A stretch of 64,000 nucleotides of DNA from Bacillota bacterium (GTDB taxonomy: Bacteria; Bacillota; Clostridia; Lachnospirales; Lachnospiraceae): NCBI GenBank assembly GCA_023390555.1, contig JAEWCQ010000044.1, positions 62,001 to 126,000 of the forward strand. Reading direction: 5' to 3'. Positions within the stretch are counted from its first letter, which is position 1. Each line of letters opens with the position of its first letter. A program made the translations under genes and the position numbers. Shown here one piece after another: positions 34,025-41,681 of the stretch. Under the pieces are notes generated by a model, which worked only from the letters and a program-made list of their open reading frames with translations, had not been told where the DNA came from and searched no databases.

Positions 34025-35167
34025 CTATGCCATCTGCGGCTGATTCCAGAGATTTAACGTGGTCCCGATTCCCTGCTTTAAGGCATTGCGGTAACAGACT
34101 GTTCCCCACGCCACATCTTCAATCGGCATGCCGCCCACCGAGTAGATGATGATTTCATCTTCTTTCCGGTGTACCGGTATCCTGCCGGTCAAAACATCAC
34201 CAAGATCATCGATCTGCTCTGCCCTCATCTTTCCATCCTGAATGAGATCCATGCTGTGCACGGCAGGAATCGGGATGCAGTGATAGGCCGGATACGGCAT
34301 TTCCTCTGCCCATGCCTCATAGAGCATGATGTTATCGGTAATATTCCTTGCCCGTTCGATCATAAACTCATCGTCAAATCTGGCGGATGCAGGGCAGCTG
34401 AACATAGCGCCCGGCTTCATCCATTCTTCTTTGATATAAGGATAATCCTCCACGTTTCCCGTAGGGCTCGAAGTCGCAATGCTGATAATATCACTTCCCC
34501 GGACTGCTTCTTCCTCCGTATTCACGATTTGAATCTCTTTTAATGTCGGATACTCCGCCTTTAGATATTCCGCAAATACCGCCGCAGATTTGGAAGTTGG
34601 GCTGCTTCCCTTGATTTTTACGGTCTCAATTTTGTCTCTGACTGCCATGATAGCCGCAAATGCTGTTTTATTCATGACTCCCGGTCCGATGAGTCCGACG
34701 ACTCTGGAATCTTCTCTGGAAAAATATTTGAATCCGACACCCGGTACGGCACCTGTGCGGTAAGCACTCAAAATATTAGCGGACATATACGCCAGCGGTG
34801 CACCTGTGTCCTTGTCATTTAAGGTCAGCATCAATATGGATCTCGGCAGCCCCTTTCTCTTATTTTCCACATTGGAGCCGTACCATTTCATGCCTGCCAT
34901 ATCGAATTCACCTCCGAGGTATGCCGGCATTGCCATAAACCTGCGGTCAGGCCCGTCTGTCGGCATATGCGGAAACGGTGAGGTCTGCGGGAAAGACATC
35001 ATGACACCATGTGAATTTCCGTTTGCGCCTCCCATCCGATAATCTCCGATTTTCATCAGCCGGAACATTTCTTCCATTGCTTCTATACAGCCTGCCATAT
35101 CTTTTACTCCGGCTTTGATCATATCCTCTTCATTTAAGTACACAAAATCAACTTCTGGATAACCCAT
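34025..35167 (-). CDS. Ornithine cyclodeaminase/mu-crystallin family protein
   Basis: A 380-residue NAD(P)-binding protein. The substrate Arg/Lys region is MKWYGSN with ILSAYRTGAVPGVG, and the Rossmann motif is VVGLIGPGVMNKTAF near residue 165. Members cyclise ornithine to proline, reduce cyclic imines such as pyrroline-2-carboxylate, or act as alanine or opine dehydrogenases. It is longer than Pseudomonas ornithine cyclodeaminase. In this operon a ketimine reductase acting on the product of the flavoenzyme is plausible but unproven. AAGGAGG lies 8 bases before the ATG at 35167. Confidence 0.8.
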   Translation of the reverse strand: MGYPEVDFVYLNEEDMIKAGVKDMAGCIEAMEEMFRLMKIGDYRMGGANGNSHGVMMSFPQTSPFPHMPTDGPDRRFMAMPAYLGGEFDMAGMKWYGSNVENKRKGLPRSILMLTLNDKDTGAPLAYMSANILSAYRTGAVPGVGFKYFSREDSRVVGLIGPGVMNKTAFAAIMAVRDKIETVKIKGSSPTSKSAAVFAEYLKAEYPTLKEIQIVNTEEEAVRGSDIISIATSSPTGNVEDYPYIKEEWMKPGAMFSCPASARFDDEFMIERARNITDNIMLYEAWAEEMPYPAYHCIPIPAVHSMDLIQDGKMRAEQIDDLGDVLTGRIPVHRKEDEIIIYSVGGMPIEDVAWGTVCYRNALKQGIGTTLNLWNQPQMA

Positions 35168-35197
35168 CTTCTCTTCCTCCTTAGGATGATTTTCCAA

Positions 35198-35230
35198 CAA
35201 AAAACGTCAGGTCCAACCGTTCCTGACGTC
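35198..35230 (-). terminator. Intrinsic terminator in the leader of the ocd-dehydrogenase operon
   Basis: ACGTCAGG (35222-35229 on the transcript side) pairs with CCTGACGT (35204-35211), followed by TTTTTTG. Only about 30 bases remain before the ATG at 35167, so no promoter can lie between: transcription of the operon must pass this terminator. Confidence 0.75.
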
Positions 35231-35233
35231 TTT

Positions 35234-35253
35234 GTCTAATCTTATCGTTAGAC
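35234..35253 (-). promoter_or_regulatory. Inverted repeat at the predicted transcription start of the ocd operon
   Basis: GTCTAA-N8-TTAGAC lies just after the -10 (35256-35261), in front of the leader terminator. It may be an RNA 5' hairpin or a DNA operator. Confidence 0.4.
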
Positions 35254-35255
35254 AT

Positions 35256-35298
35256 ATCTTATGCTTTTCTTCCCTCTAAGAATTGTAAAAATCGGAAC
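35256..35298 (-). promoter_or_regulatory. Operator-promoter of the ocd operon (18-bp motif, copy 2)
   Basis: The identical 18 bp GTTCCGATTTTTACAATT (35281-35298, minus strand) with TTTACA at 35284-35289, then 22 bp, then TAAGAT (35256-35261). It begins 11 bases after the stop codon of the AraC-type gene. Confidence 0.65.
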
Positions 35299-35309
35299 AT
35301 CCTCAGCGC

Positions 35310-36143
35310 TCACTTCATCAGATATTCTGTTTCCACAATATGCTTCTGATACTCCTTTTCCACCAGAAGCCGTTTGTACTCCCGGGGTGTCGCACTGGTA
35401 AACTGTTTAAAATCGTGCACGAGCTGTGCCTGATCATAATAGCCAAAATCCAGCGCAACATCGGTAAGCCGGATCTCTTTTGCCTGATTCAGATAATCCA
35501 GTGTTTTCTGAAACTGTATGATTTTGCAGAATGTCTTTGGAGACACTCCCATCTCAGCCGTAAATACCTTATTCAGATATCTTGCTGTATAGCCGGTATA
35601 TTCCTCCAGTTCTTTGATCTTTATTTTTCCATTCGTCTTATAGATGACCTGATTGATCGTATCTAAAATCTGCTTTACCGCCATCTTTTTCATCTGTCTG
35701 CCGTATGCCTTTGCATATTCGGACAGAAATGTCGATATTCGTTGCTCAAATGTTGTCTGCTCCTCCATCCGCATGATCAGCTCACCCGTCTGTGGCAGTT
35801 CGCGCATATCGATCTGCCGCTCCACCAGCTCTTTCATCTGGACGCCGAGCCCTGCCGGCATGACTCCCGGCAAAAAGCGTATTCCAAAATATTCTTTTTT
35901 GCTTCGCATGAACAAACTCTTCTGGCAGAGGACCGTCCCGCAGATGTCCGCATCCATCCCGCCCTCTCCGTAGGTAAATATCACATCGACGCACCCATCC
36001 GGTACGGTCATCACTTCCGCTTTGCTGTTTTCCAGTTGGAAGGTATAGAAATGGGATATTCCGTGTTTCTGATACACTTCCTGATAGAAACCTGAAGTCT
36101 GTATAACAAAATAGGGCTGAATTAACTTTAACTCTGATTCCAT
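35310..36143 (-). CDS. AraC-family transcriptional regulator
   Basis: A 277-residue regulator. The N-terminal part (about 1-130) resembles the ligand-binding region of the DUF6597-type AraC group (MTVPDGCVDVIFTYGEGG, FGIRFLPGVMPAGLG). The C-terminal two helix-turn-helix units are IKELEEYTGYTARYLNKVF and LTDVALDFGYYDQAQLVHDF with TSATPREYKRLL. It sits between two copies of the 18-bp motif and is the obvious candidate to bind all three. AAGGAGG lies before the ATG at 36143; longer frames lack a ribosome site. Confidence 0.9.
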   Translation of the reverse strand: MESELKLIQPYFVIQTSGFYQEVYQKHGISHFYTFQLENSKAEVMTVPDGCVDVIFTYGEGGMDADICGTVLCQKSLFMRSKKEYFGIRFLPGVMPAGLGVQMKELVERQIDMRELPQTGELIMRMEEQTTFEQRISTFLSEYAKAYGRQMKKMAVKQILDTINQVIYKTNGKIKIKELEEYTGYTARYLNKVFTAEMGVSPKTFCKIIQFQKTLDYLNQAKEIRLTDVALDFGYYDQAQLVHDFKQFTSATPREYKRLLVEKEYQKHIVETEYLMK

Positions 36144-36205
36144 TTCTATGTCCTCCTTTTTGACAGTGAATCGGGCTGTTCTACCCGACAGTTTTTTCCT
36201 AACGA

Positions 36206-36244
36206 AACAAAAAAAAGACGCAGCCCTCAAGGGATTACGTCTTT
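36206..36244 (-). terminator. Intrinsic terminator in the leader of the AraC-type gene
   Basis: AAAGACG/CGTCTTT outer stem with an inner CCCT/AGGG stem, followed by a run of eight T. It starts only a few bases after the predicted transcription start and precedes the ATG at 36143 by about 60 bases. It could also end the alcohol dehydrogenase transcript. Confidence 0.7.
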
Positions 36245-36253
36245 GTAAGGTTT

Positions 36254-36282
36254 ATAGTAGCATCCGTTTCGGGGGATGTCAA
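36254..36282 (-). promoter_or_regulatory. Promoter of the AraC-type gene
   Basis: TTGACA (36277-36282), 17 bp, TACTAT (36254-36259): a near-consensus sigma-A promoter without the 18-bp motif. The spacer contains CATCC-N8-GGATG, a possible operator. Confidence 0.65.
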
Positions 36283-36332
36283 TCACATTGAGGGCTCAAG
36301 TCTCTGCAATTCAGATGTTGGAAACTTTTCCC

Positions 36333-37490
36333 TTACTGTAATATTCCGGCAAGCATTTTCCCTGCGGTTTCTTTTGTTATTTTTACCGGAGCAAGACCGG
36401 CAAATATCTCATCTGCAATCTCAGCGGCACACAGCTCTGTATCAACGGATTTTTTAAACTCATCGGAAAGAGGTTTCAACTTTAATTCTTCATAGATAAA
36501 TCTTTGATAAGCCTCCGCTGTTTTTACTCCGATTACTTCCGGTGTATCTTCGTGCGCAATCTTGGCACCTAAAAGTCTGCCTGTATATGCAACTTTCTCC
36601 GGTGACGCATGTGCAGTCAGCTTCATGACTTCCGGCAATCCGTATGCACAGGCCTCCCCATGAACCATATGATATTTTGCCCCAAGCACATGTGCAATCG
36701 AATGTCCGACCTGTGAATTGGCATTTACCAGCATCCAGCCGCCGAGGGATGCCGAGACAGCCATCCGATCCCTTGCTTCCCGGTTTGCACCGTCTTTTAC
36801 CGCACGCGGAAGCCAGGTAATGACGGTCTCCATGATTTTCTCACAGATCAGATCGGAACCCATACTGGAGAAAAGGGATGTGTATGCTTCGAAAGCATGG
36901 GAAAACACATCCAGCCCGGTTGCTCTTGTGATTCCCTCGGGCATGGAATCGGTCAGCGCCGGATCTATCACAGCATATTCACTCATCGCTTTGTCCGCAA
37001 GCACCGGAACTTTTATGGAATTTGCGCTATCTGTCACAATCAGTCCATCTGAAAGCTCACTGCCGGTTCCGGCTGTCGTCGGAACAGCGATCAGACCCGG
37101 ACATTCGCACATTTCCTTCCCTGCTGCATAATCCAGAATACTTCCGCCGTTTAACCGTAGAATGTTGATTCCTTTTGCCGTATCGATCGAACTTCCGCCG
37201 CCTATTGCAATAACGCAGTCACAGGCACTTTCCCGACAAAGCTGTCCGCCTCGATCCATGATTTCGGATGGGGGATCTGGCTTCACTTCCGAAAACTCCA
37301 CTGCTTCCATCATTTTATGTATGTTTAGCTGTTCACGAATCGGATCTATCATCCCGATGTCATCCAGAAACTTTTCAAATACAAGAAACGGTTTTCGATA
37401 ACCGGCTTCTGCCAATATCTCTCTTAACTGTCCGACCGCCCCTCTTTTCGCATATACTTTCGTCTTCTGCAGAAGATTGTATCTTATCAT
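36333..37490 (-). CDS. Iron-containing alcohol dehydrogenase
   Basis: A 385-residue group III alcohol dehydrogenase. The NAD-binding GGGSSIDTAKG is near residue 100; metal-ligand positions are seen in ATGLDVFSHAFEAY and NSQVGHSIAHVLGAKYHMVHGEA. It reduces an aldehyde or oxidises an alcohol with NAD(P)H. Copy 3 of the 18-bp motif in its promoter puts it in the same regulon as the dehydrogenase and ABC operons, so it probably handles an aldehyde from that pathway. AAGGAG lies 10 bases before the ATG at 37490; a GTG at 37496 is also possible. Confidence 0.9.
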   Translation of the reverse strand: MIRYNLLQKTKVYAKRGAVGQLREILAEAGYRKPFLVFEKFLDDIGMIDPIREQLNIHKMMEAVEFSEVKPDPPSEIMDRGGQLCRESACDCVIAIGGGSSIDTAKGINILRLNGGSILDYAAGKEMCECPGLIAVPTTAGTGSELSDGLIVTDSANSIKVPVLADKAMSEYAVIDPALTDSMPEGITRATGLDVFSHAFEAYTSLFSSMGSDLICEKIMETVITWLPRAVKDGANREARDRMAVSASLGGWMLVNANSQVGHSIAHVLGAKYHMVHGEACAYGLPEVMKLTAHASPEKVAYTGRLLGAKIAHEDTPEVIGVKTAEAYQRFIYEELKLKPLSDEFKKSVDTELCAAEIADEIFAGLAPVKITKETAGKMLAGILQ

Positions 37491-37526
37491 TCCCACTTTT
37501 CTCCTTCACGCCCTAGTTCTGCTCTC

Positions 37527-37569
37527 AACATACAGCCAGATTGGGAAAAAGAATTGTAAAAATCGGAAC
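37527..37569 (-). promoter_or_regulatory. Operator-promoter of the alcohol dehydrogenase (18-bp motif, copy 3)
   Basis: GTTCCGATTTTTACAATT (37552-37569, minus strand), TTTACA at 37555-37560, then 22 bp, then TATGTT (37527-37532). Unlike the other two copies, no leader terminator follows; the ribosome site is about 20 bases after the predicted start. Confidence 0.65.
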
Positions 37570-37641
37570 TTTGCAAGTAAATTTTACACACAATTTGAAA
37601 TGAAGTATTGACGAAGGGATGAATTATAAATAATTTAAGAT

Positions 37642-37667
37642 CGGTTTCGTAACGGAAACCGGTTTTT
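37642..37667 (+). terminator. Orphan plus-strand terminator-like hairpin
   Basis: CGGTTTC (37642-37648), loop of six, GAAACCG (37655-37661), then GTTTTTG. It has terminator shape on the plus strand, but no plus-strand gene precedes it. A weak TTGACG-N17-TAATTT lies just upstream. In the 37570-37700 gap I see nothing else. Confidence 0.35.
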
Positions 37668-37703
37668 GAATTTAAGTATTATCCGATTTTTTTATGAACT
37701 AAA

Positions 37704-37746
37704 TAAAAAAACAAGAGCCACTACACAAGAACAATGTGCAGTGGCT
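37704..37746 (-). terminator. Intrinsic terminator after the 40-residue membrane peptide gene
   Basis: AGCCACT-G-CACA and TGTG-T-AGTGGCT form a stem with one mismatch around a 7-base loop, followed by CTTGTTTTTTT on the minus strand. It is the first strong terminator after the small gene and possibly after aspartase. The bases from 37747 to 37854 hold no other feature I can support. Confidence 0.75.
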
Positions 37747-37854
37747 GGATATAACCTTTACTTTCCTTTTTTTTAAATAGTTTCAAACAATATTTTACTA
37801 TATCAAAAGCAAAACGCTGTCATTTTGAAAAATATCGAAATACATATCTTAGTC

Positions 37855-37977
37855 CTACTTCTTGTTCATTTTTTTTATTAAAAATATTAAAAATCGGACT
37901 CCAAAGAATATGATTGAAACCAGTAAAACCAGATTGAAACACGTCCAAGCTGTATTAAAAATATGAATCTGAAGCAT
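37855..37977 (-). CDS. Small single-span membrane peptide (40 residues)
   Basis: A 41-codon frame from ATG 37977 to TAG 37855. The peptide starts MLQIHIFNTAWTCFN, has a hydrophobic helix of about 20 residues (LVLLVSIIFFGVRFLIFLI) and ends with the basic tail KKMNKK, which predicts the C-terminus in the cytoplasm. GGGGAG lies 7 bases before the ATG and a strong terminator follows. I do not know the family. It lies in an otherwise gene-free 647-base gap between the alcohol dehydrogenase and aspartase. The support is the ribosome site, membrane helix and terminator; the short length leaves doubt. Confidence 0.55.
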   Translation of the reverse strand: MLQIHIFNTAWTCFNLVLLVSIIFFGVRFLIFLIKKMNKK

Positions 37978-38137
37978 CCTTGATCTCCCCGCAAATTTTA
38001 TTTGAATTCCATATAAATAATATCTCAACACTATTTATAAATTCTCATAATTATAAACGATATCAGACCATATTGCGAAGTTTTATTGCCTAAAGTGGCT
38101 CTTTCTCCTATGTATCCTATTCTAAAAACAGAAAAAA

Positions 38138-39550
38138 CTAAATGGCTTTCTTTACCTCTTCAATTCCGACCGTCATCGTGTATGGATCAAGCACCTTGCG
38201 CAGTTCTCTCTCACTCATCAGCTTTTCTTCCAGCACAAGTTCACGTACGGTTTTACCGGTTTTCAATGCTGCTTTCGCAATATCTGCTGATTTTTTATAT
38301 CCGATGTAGGGGCACAGCGCAGTCGCAACACCGGTACTGCCTTCGAGCAACTCCTTGCATCTTTCCCGGTTTGCCGTAATCCCCGATATGCAGTTATCGG
38401 TCAGCGTCTCTACGGCTTCCTTGAGAATGGAAATCGATTCAAACAGGTTATAAAATACGACCGGCTCAAAAGCATTCAGTTCCATCTGCCCAGCCTCTGC
38501 TGCCATCGTAATTGTCGTGTCATGACCGACTACATGAAAAGCCACCTGTGTGACCACTTCCGGAATGACCGGATTGACCTTTCCGGGCATGATAGAAGAT
38601 CCATTCTGTTTTGCCGGAAGATTGATTTCACCGAACCCTGTTTTTGGTCCGGAGGATAAAAGACGTAAATCATTACACATTTTAGAAAGATTGACTGCAC
38701 AGATTTTGACTGCTCCGGATACCCACACAAATCCATCCAGATTTTCCGTGGAATCAAACAGGTCATTTGCCTGCTCCAGTGGATAACCTGTGATTTTACT
38801 CAGATTCGGAACAACATTCTGCAGATAAGTATCGGATACATTGATTGCGGAGCCAATTGCCGTTCCGCCGAGATTCACCACATACATTTCTTTGTATACA
38901 TCCTGTATCCGCTTTTTATCACGGGCTACCATCGATGCATAGCCGTGAAACGTCTGCCCCAGGCGCATCGGTACCGCATCCTGCAGCTGGGTGCGTCCCA
39001 TCTTTATGACATCATCGAACTCTTCGGCTTTGATCTTCAGTTCCATTTCCAGCCTTCCCAGTTCCCTTACAAGCGGTTTTAAAAGGTCCAGTACGGTAAG
39101 CTTTCCTGCCGTTGGAATCACATCGTTCGTGGACTGTGCCATGTTCACGTGATCGTTTGGATGAACTCTGCTGTAATCGCCTTTTCTGCCCCCCAGTATT
39201 TCATTTGCACGGTTTGCGACCACTTCGTTTATATTCATATTCGCACTTGTTCCGGCACCTCCCTGAATGGCATCTACAATAAATTCTTCCGCAAACCTGC
39301 CCTTGATGATCTCATCGCACGCGCGGACAATCGCTTCGGCAGCCTCTGCCTCGAGCATCATTCCGCCGCGGTTTGTAATTGCAGATGCTTTTTTCACCTT
39401 TGCCAGGTTTTTGATGAATGCAGGGTGAAGTCTGTTTCCGGTGATCGAAAAATTCTGTTTTGCCCGGAGTGTCTGCACTCCGTAATAAGCCTCTTCCGGT
39501 ACTTCCATGGTTCCAATCGAATCTGATTCCAAACGCGTTCTGCTTAACAT
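38138..39550 (-). CDS. aspA: Aspartate ammonia-lyase
   Basis: Converts L-aspartate to fumarate and ammonium. The 470-residue protein belongs to the fumarase/aspartase superfamily; GGAGTSANMNINEV, the TSTND-like QSTNDVIPT, and the signature loop GSSIMPGKVNPVIPEV with its catalytic Ser are present. NE-V and the AYYGVQTLRA start favour aspartase over class II fumarase. It has its own promoter and is divergent from an Lrp-family gene that may control it. Confidence 0.92.
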   Translation of the reverse strand: MLSRTRLESDSIGTMEVPEEAYYGVQTLRAKQNFSITGNRLHPAFIKNLAKVKKASAITNRGGMMLEAEAAEAIVRACDEIIKGRFAEEFIVDAIQGGAGTSANMNINEVVANRANEILGGRKGDYSRVHPNDHVNMAQSTNDVIPTAGKLTVLDLLKPLVRELGRLEMELKIKAEEFDDVIKMGRTQLQDAVPMRLGQTFHGYASMVARDKKRIQDVYKEMYVVNLGGTAIGSAINVSDTYLQNVVPNLSKITGYPLEQANDLFDSTENLDGFVWVSGAVKICAVNLSKMCNDLRLLSSGPKTGFGEINLPAKQNGSSIMPGKVNPVIPEVVTQVAFHVVGHDTTITMAAEAGQMELNAFEPVVFYNLFESISILKEAVETLTDNCISGITANRERCKELLEGSTGVATALCPYIGYKKSADIAKAALKTGKTVRELVLEEKLMSERELRKVLDPYTMTVGIEEVKKAI

Positions 39551-39600
39551 CTTCGTCTACCTCTTTTTTCTGTTTTAGATTTTATTTTTCCACAGGTGCG

Positions 39601-39629
39601 AGAATAGCACTCATAAACTGAAATGTAAA
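39601..39629 (-). promoter_or_regulatory. Promoter of aspartase
   Basis: TTTACA (39624-39629), 17 bp, TATTCT (39601-39606). The adjacent AT-rich stretch (39640-39720) could hold Lrp-type binding sites. Confidence 0.6.
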
Positions 39630-39722
39630 TACTTTTAAGAGAATACGTTCTATAATAACTAATTAGTGCTATATCATATTAACAAAATAAATTATTTCTA
39701 AGTTTTACCTTAATTTTTTAAC

Positions 39723-39752
39723 TTGACGTTTTTTTGTCCCGTGTGCTATACT
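39723..39752 (+). promoter_or_regulatory. Promoter of the Lrp-family gene
   Basis: TTGACG (39723-39728), 18 bp, TATACT (39747-39752), about 57 bases before the ATG. Confidence 0.6.
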
Positions 39753-39808
39753 CTGTCACAAATAAGAACCTATGTATGGATTTTACCGGCTGAAAGGGAG
39801 GCCTTCTG

Positions 39809-40255
39809 ATGGAACGTGAACTTGACAATATTGATAAAAGAATCATCCAGATCCTGCAGAATAATGCAAGAACCCCGATCAAAGACATCGCAAAAGAGGT
39901 GTTTCTCTCTTCTCCTGCCGTATCCTCCCGTATTGAACGCATGGAAAAAGCAGGTATCATCTCCGGGTATCATGCCCAAATCAATTACCTGCTCTTTGGC
40001 TATCATATCAAAGCTTTCATTAACCTTGAAGTGGAACCGGATCAGAAAAAAGAATTCTATCCGTTTATCAGCGCGATCCCGAATGTCATTGAATGCAACT
40101 GTGTGACCGGGGATTACGCAATGCTCATCGAAGTTGTCTTTAAGACGACCATTCAGCTTGATCACTTTATCAATGAACTGCAGCATTTCGGGCGGACCAA
40201 AACACTGATCGTGTTCTCCACCTCCGTAGAGCACCGCGATGCTCCGATTTCCTGA
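39809..40255 (+). CDS. Lrp/AsnC-family transcriptional regulator
   Basis: A 148-residue regulator: N-terminal helix-turn-helix (DKRIIQILQNNARTPIKDIA and SPAVSSRIERMEKAGII) and C-terminal RAM ligand-binding domain (about 65-145). It normally senses an amino acid as an octamer or dimer. Its divergent position makes aspartase the likely target, and aspartate or another amino acid the likely ligand. The stop is 8 bases from the ureD stop on the other strand. Confidence 0.9.
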   Translation: MERELDNIDKRIIQILQNNARTPIKDIAKEVFLSSPAVSSRIERMEKAGIISGYHAQINYLLFGYHIKAFINLEVEPDQKKEFYPFISAIPNVIECNCVTGDYAMLIEVVFKTTIQLDHFINELQHFGRTKTLIVFSTSVEHRDAPIS

Positions 40256-40263
40256 TGCCGTAA

Positions 40264-41022
40264 TTATCTAGTCAAATCGAGTTGTTCTTCTATTTCCGCA
40301 AACATCTCCTCCACATCCTGCGCCGTATGCGCCAGCACACGCACACAGATGCCCTCTGCAGCATGTGTCACGCCATAGAGCACCTCCAGATTCGTCTCAT
40401 ATCCGGCCAAACGCTCCATCCTATCCTTCGTACCGTAATAGTAAAAAGTTCCCTGATGCGTATATCCGTCAAAAAACAGCATCTTATCCAATCCCATTCG
40501 TTTGGGCTCGAGCAGACAGTGATCCAGCCATACCGGAACATCTCCGATGCTGACACAGACACGGCTGCGATACCGGCGGAATGCAAATTCTTCCCCCATC
40601 CCGATACGCCCGGCAGTCACAATGTCCGAGTACGCAAATTCACTTTCCGCCGTGAGCCGCACCTGCATATCGGAATCAAAACTGCTTCCGGCAAACGGAA
40701 TCACAGCACAGGGATGGTAATACAGCGAAGCTCCTTCCTGTACTTCAACCGTCAGTTTCTTTCTGGCCCCTTCTTCTCCGGTATCGAAGATCTTGGTGTA
40801 GGACTGCTCCGTCAAGGTGACGCTGGTTTGCGGGCCGCACACAATATCATAACAAAAGCTGTCGCCCTTAAGCACACCTGCGGATGCCATCATCAAAACA
40901 ATATTTGCCCGCTCTCCCTCACTTCTTGGCGTTCCTATTTTCAGCGGACTTGTAAAATAGCAGTCAGCAATCACGCTCCTGCCGTCCACATTTTTCATTT
41001 GCAGTGTCAATTCTGTCGTCAT
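40264..41022 (-). CDS. ureD: Urease accessory protein UreD
   Basis: A 252-residue UreD (UreH) homologue. It forms the UreDFG scaffold that lets nickel and bicarbonate reach the urease active site. Typical segments: SPLKIGTPRS, GVLKGDSFCYDI, VTLTEQSYTKIF and a tract with PCAVIPFAGSSFDSD. Last gene of the urease cluster, 28 bases after ureG. Confidence 0.92.
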   Translation of the reverse strand: MTTELTLQMKNVDGRSVIADCYFTSPLKIGTPRSEGERANIVLMMASAGVLKGDSFCYDIVCGPQTSVTLTEQSYTKIFDTGEEGARKKLTVEVQEGASLYYHPCAVIPFAGSSFDSDMQVRLTAESEFAYSDIVTAGRIGMGEEFAFRRYRSRVCVSIGDVPVWLDHCLLEPKRMGLDKMLFFDGYTHQGTFYYYGTKDRMERLAGYETNLEVLYGVTHAAEGICVRVLAHTAQDVEEMFAEIEEQLDLTR

Positions 41023-41050
41023 ATCTTATTCCTTTAGCATCCTCACCGGA

Positions 41051-41659
41051 CTATATGCCCTCAAACAGCACGTTTTTTTGAATCCAGGCAATCACCGAAT
41101 CGATGCTGTCTCCCTGCATCAGATTGGTAAACAGAAAGTCTCTTCCCTTCCGCATCCGCTCCGAATCCGAGCGCATCACTTCAAGGCTTGCGCCCACCAT
41201 GGTTGCCAGATCTGTTTTGTTGATGACCAGAAGATCGGAACGCGTCACACCCGGACCGCCCTTTCTTGGAATCTTCTCACCCTGTGCCACATCAATGACA
41301 TAGATTGTCGCATCTGCGAGATCCGGACTAAACGTAGCGGAAAGATTGTCTCCGCCGCTTTCGATAAAGATAATTTCCACATCCGGAAACCGTTCTGCCA
41401 TCTCCTCCACCGCTTCCAGATTCATACTGCAGTCTTCCCGAATCGCGGTATGCGGGCATCCGCCCGTCTCCACACCCATAATCCGATCTGCCGGAAGTGC
41501 CGAGTTCCGAATTAAGAATTCCGCATCTTCTTTTGTATAGATATCATTTGTGATGACACAAATGGAATATTTGTCTGCCATTTTTCTGGTCAGCCGTTCG
41601 ATCAGAGCTGTTTTCCCCGACCCTACCGGACCGCCGACTCCAATTTTAACATAGGACAT
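41051..41659 (-). CDS. ureG: Urease accessory GTPase UreG
   Basis: A 202-residue GTPase that drives nickel insertion. P-loop GVGGPVGSGKTALIE, metal-binding CPH motif in GGCPHTAIREDCSMN, Walker-B-like IIFIESGGDNLSATFS and the G4 motif NKTDLA. Normal length when begun at 41659, where AAAGGAGGAG precedes the ATG; the longer frame would run into ureF. Confidence 0.96.
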   Translation of the reverse strand: MSYVKIGVGGPVGSGKTALIERLTRKMADKYSICVITNDIYTKEDAEFLIRNSALPADRIMGVETGGCPHTAIREDCSMNLEAVEEMAERFPDVEIIFIESGGDNLSATFSPDLADATIYVIDVAQGEKIPRKGGPGVTRSDLLVINKTDLATMVGASLEVMRSDSERMRKGRDFLFTNLMQGDSIDSVIAWIQKNVLFEGI

Positions 41660-41681
41660 ACTGTCTCCTCCTTTGCAAGCT

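Noticed and set aside
37883..37900. Fourth copy of the 18-bp operator
   Set aside because: Only the core TCCGATTTTTA matches, it lies inside the small ORF and has no -10 at 22 bp; probably chance.
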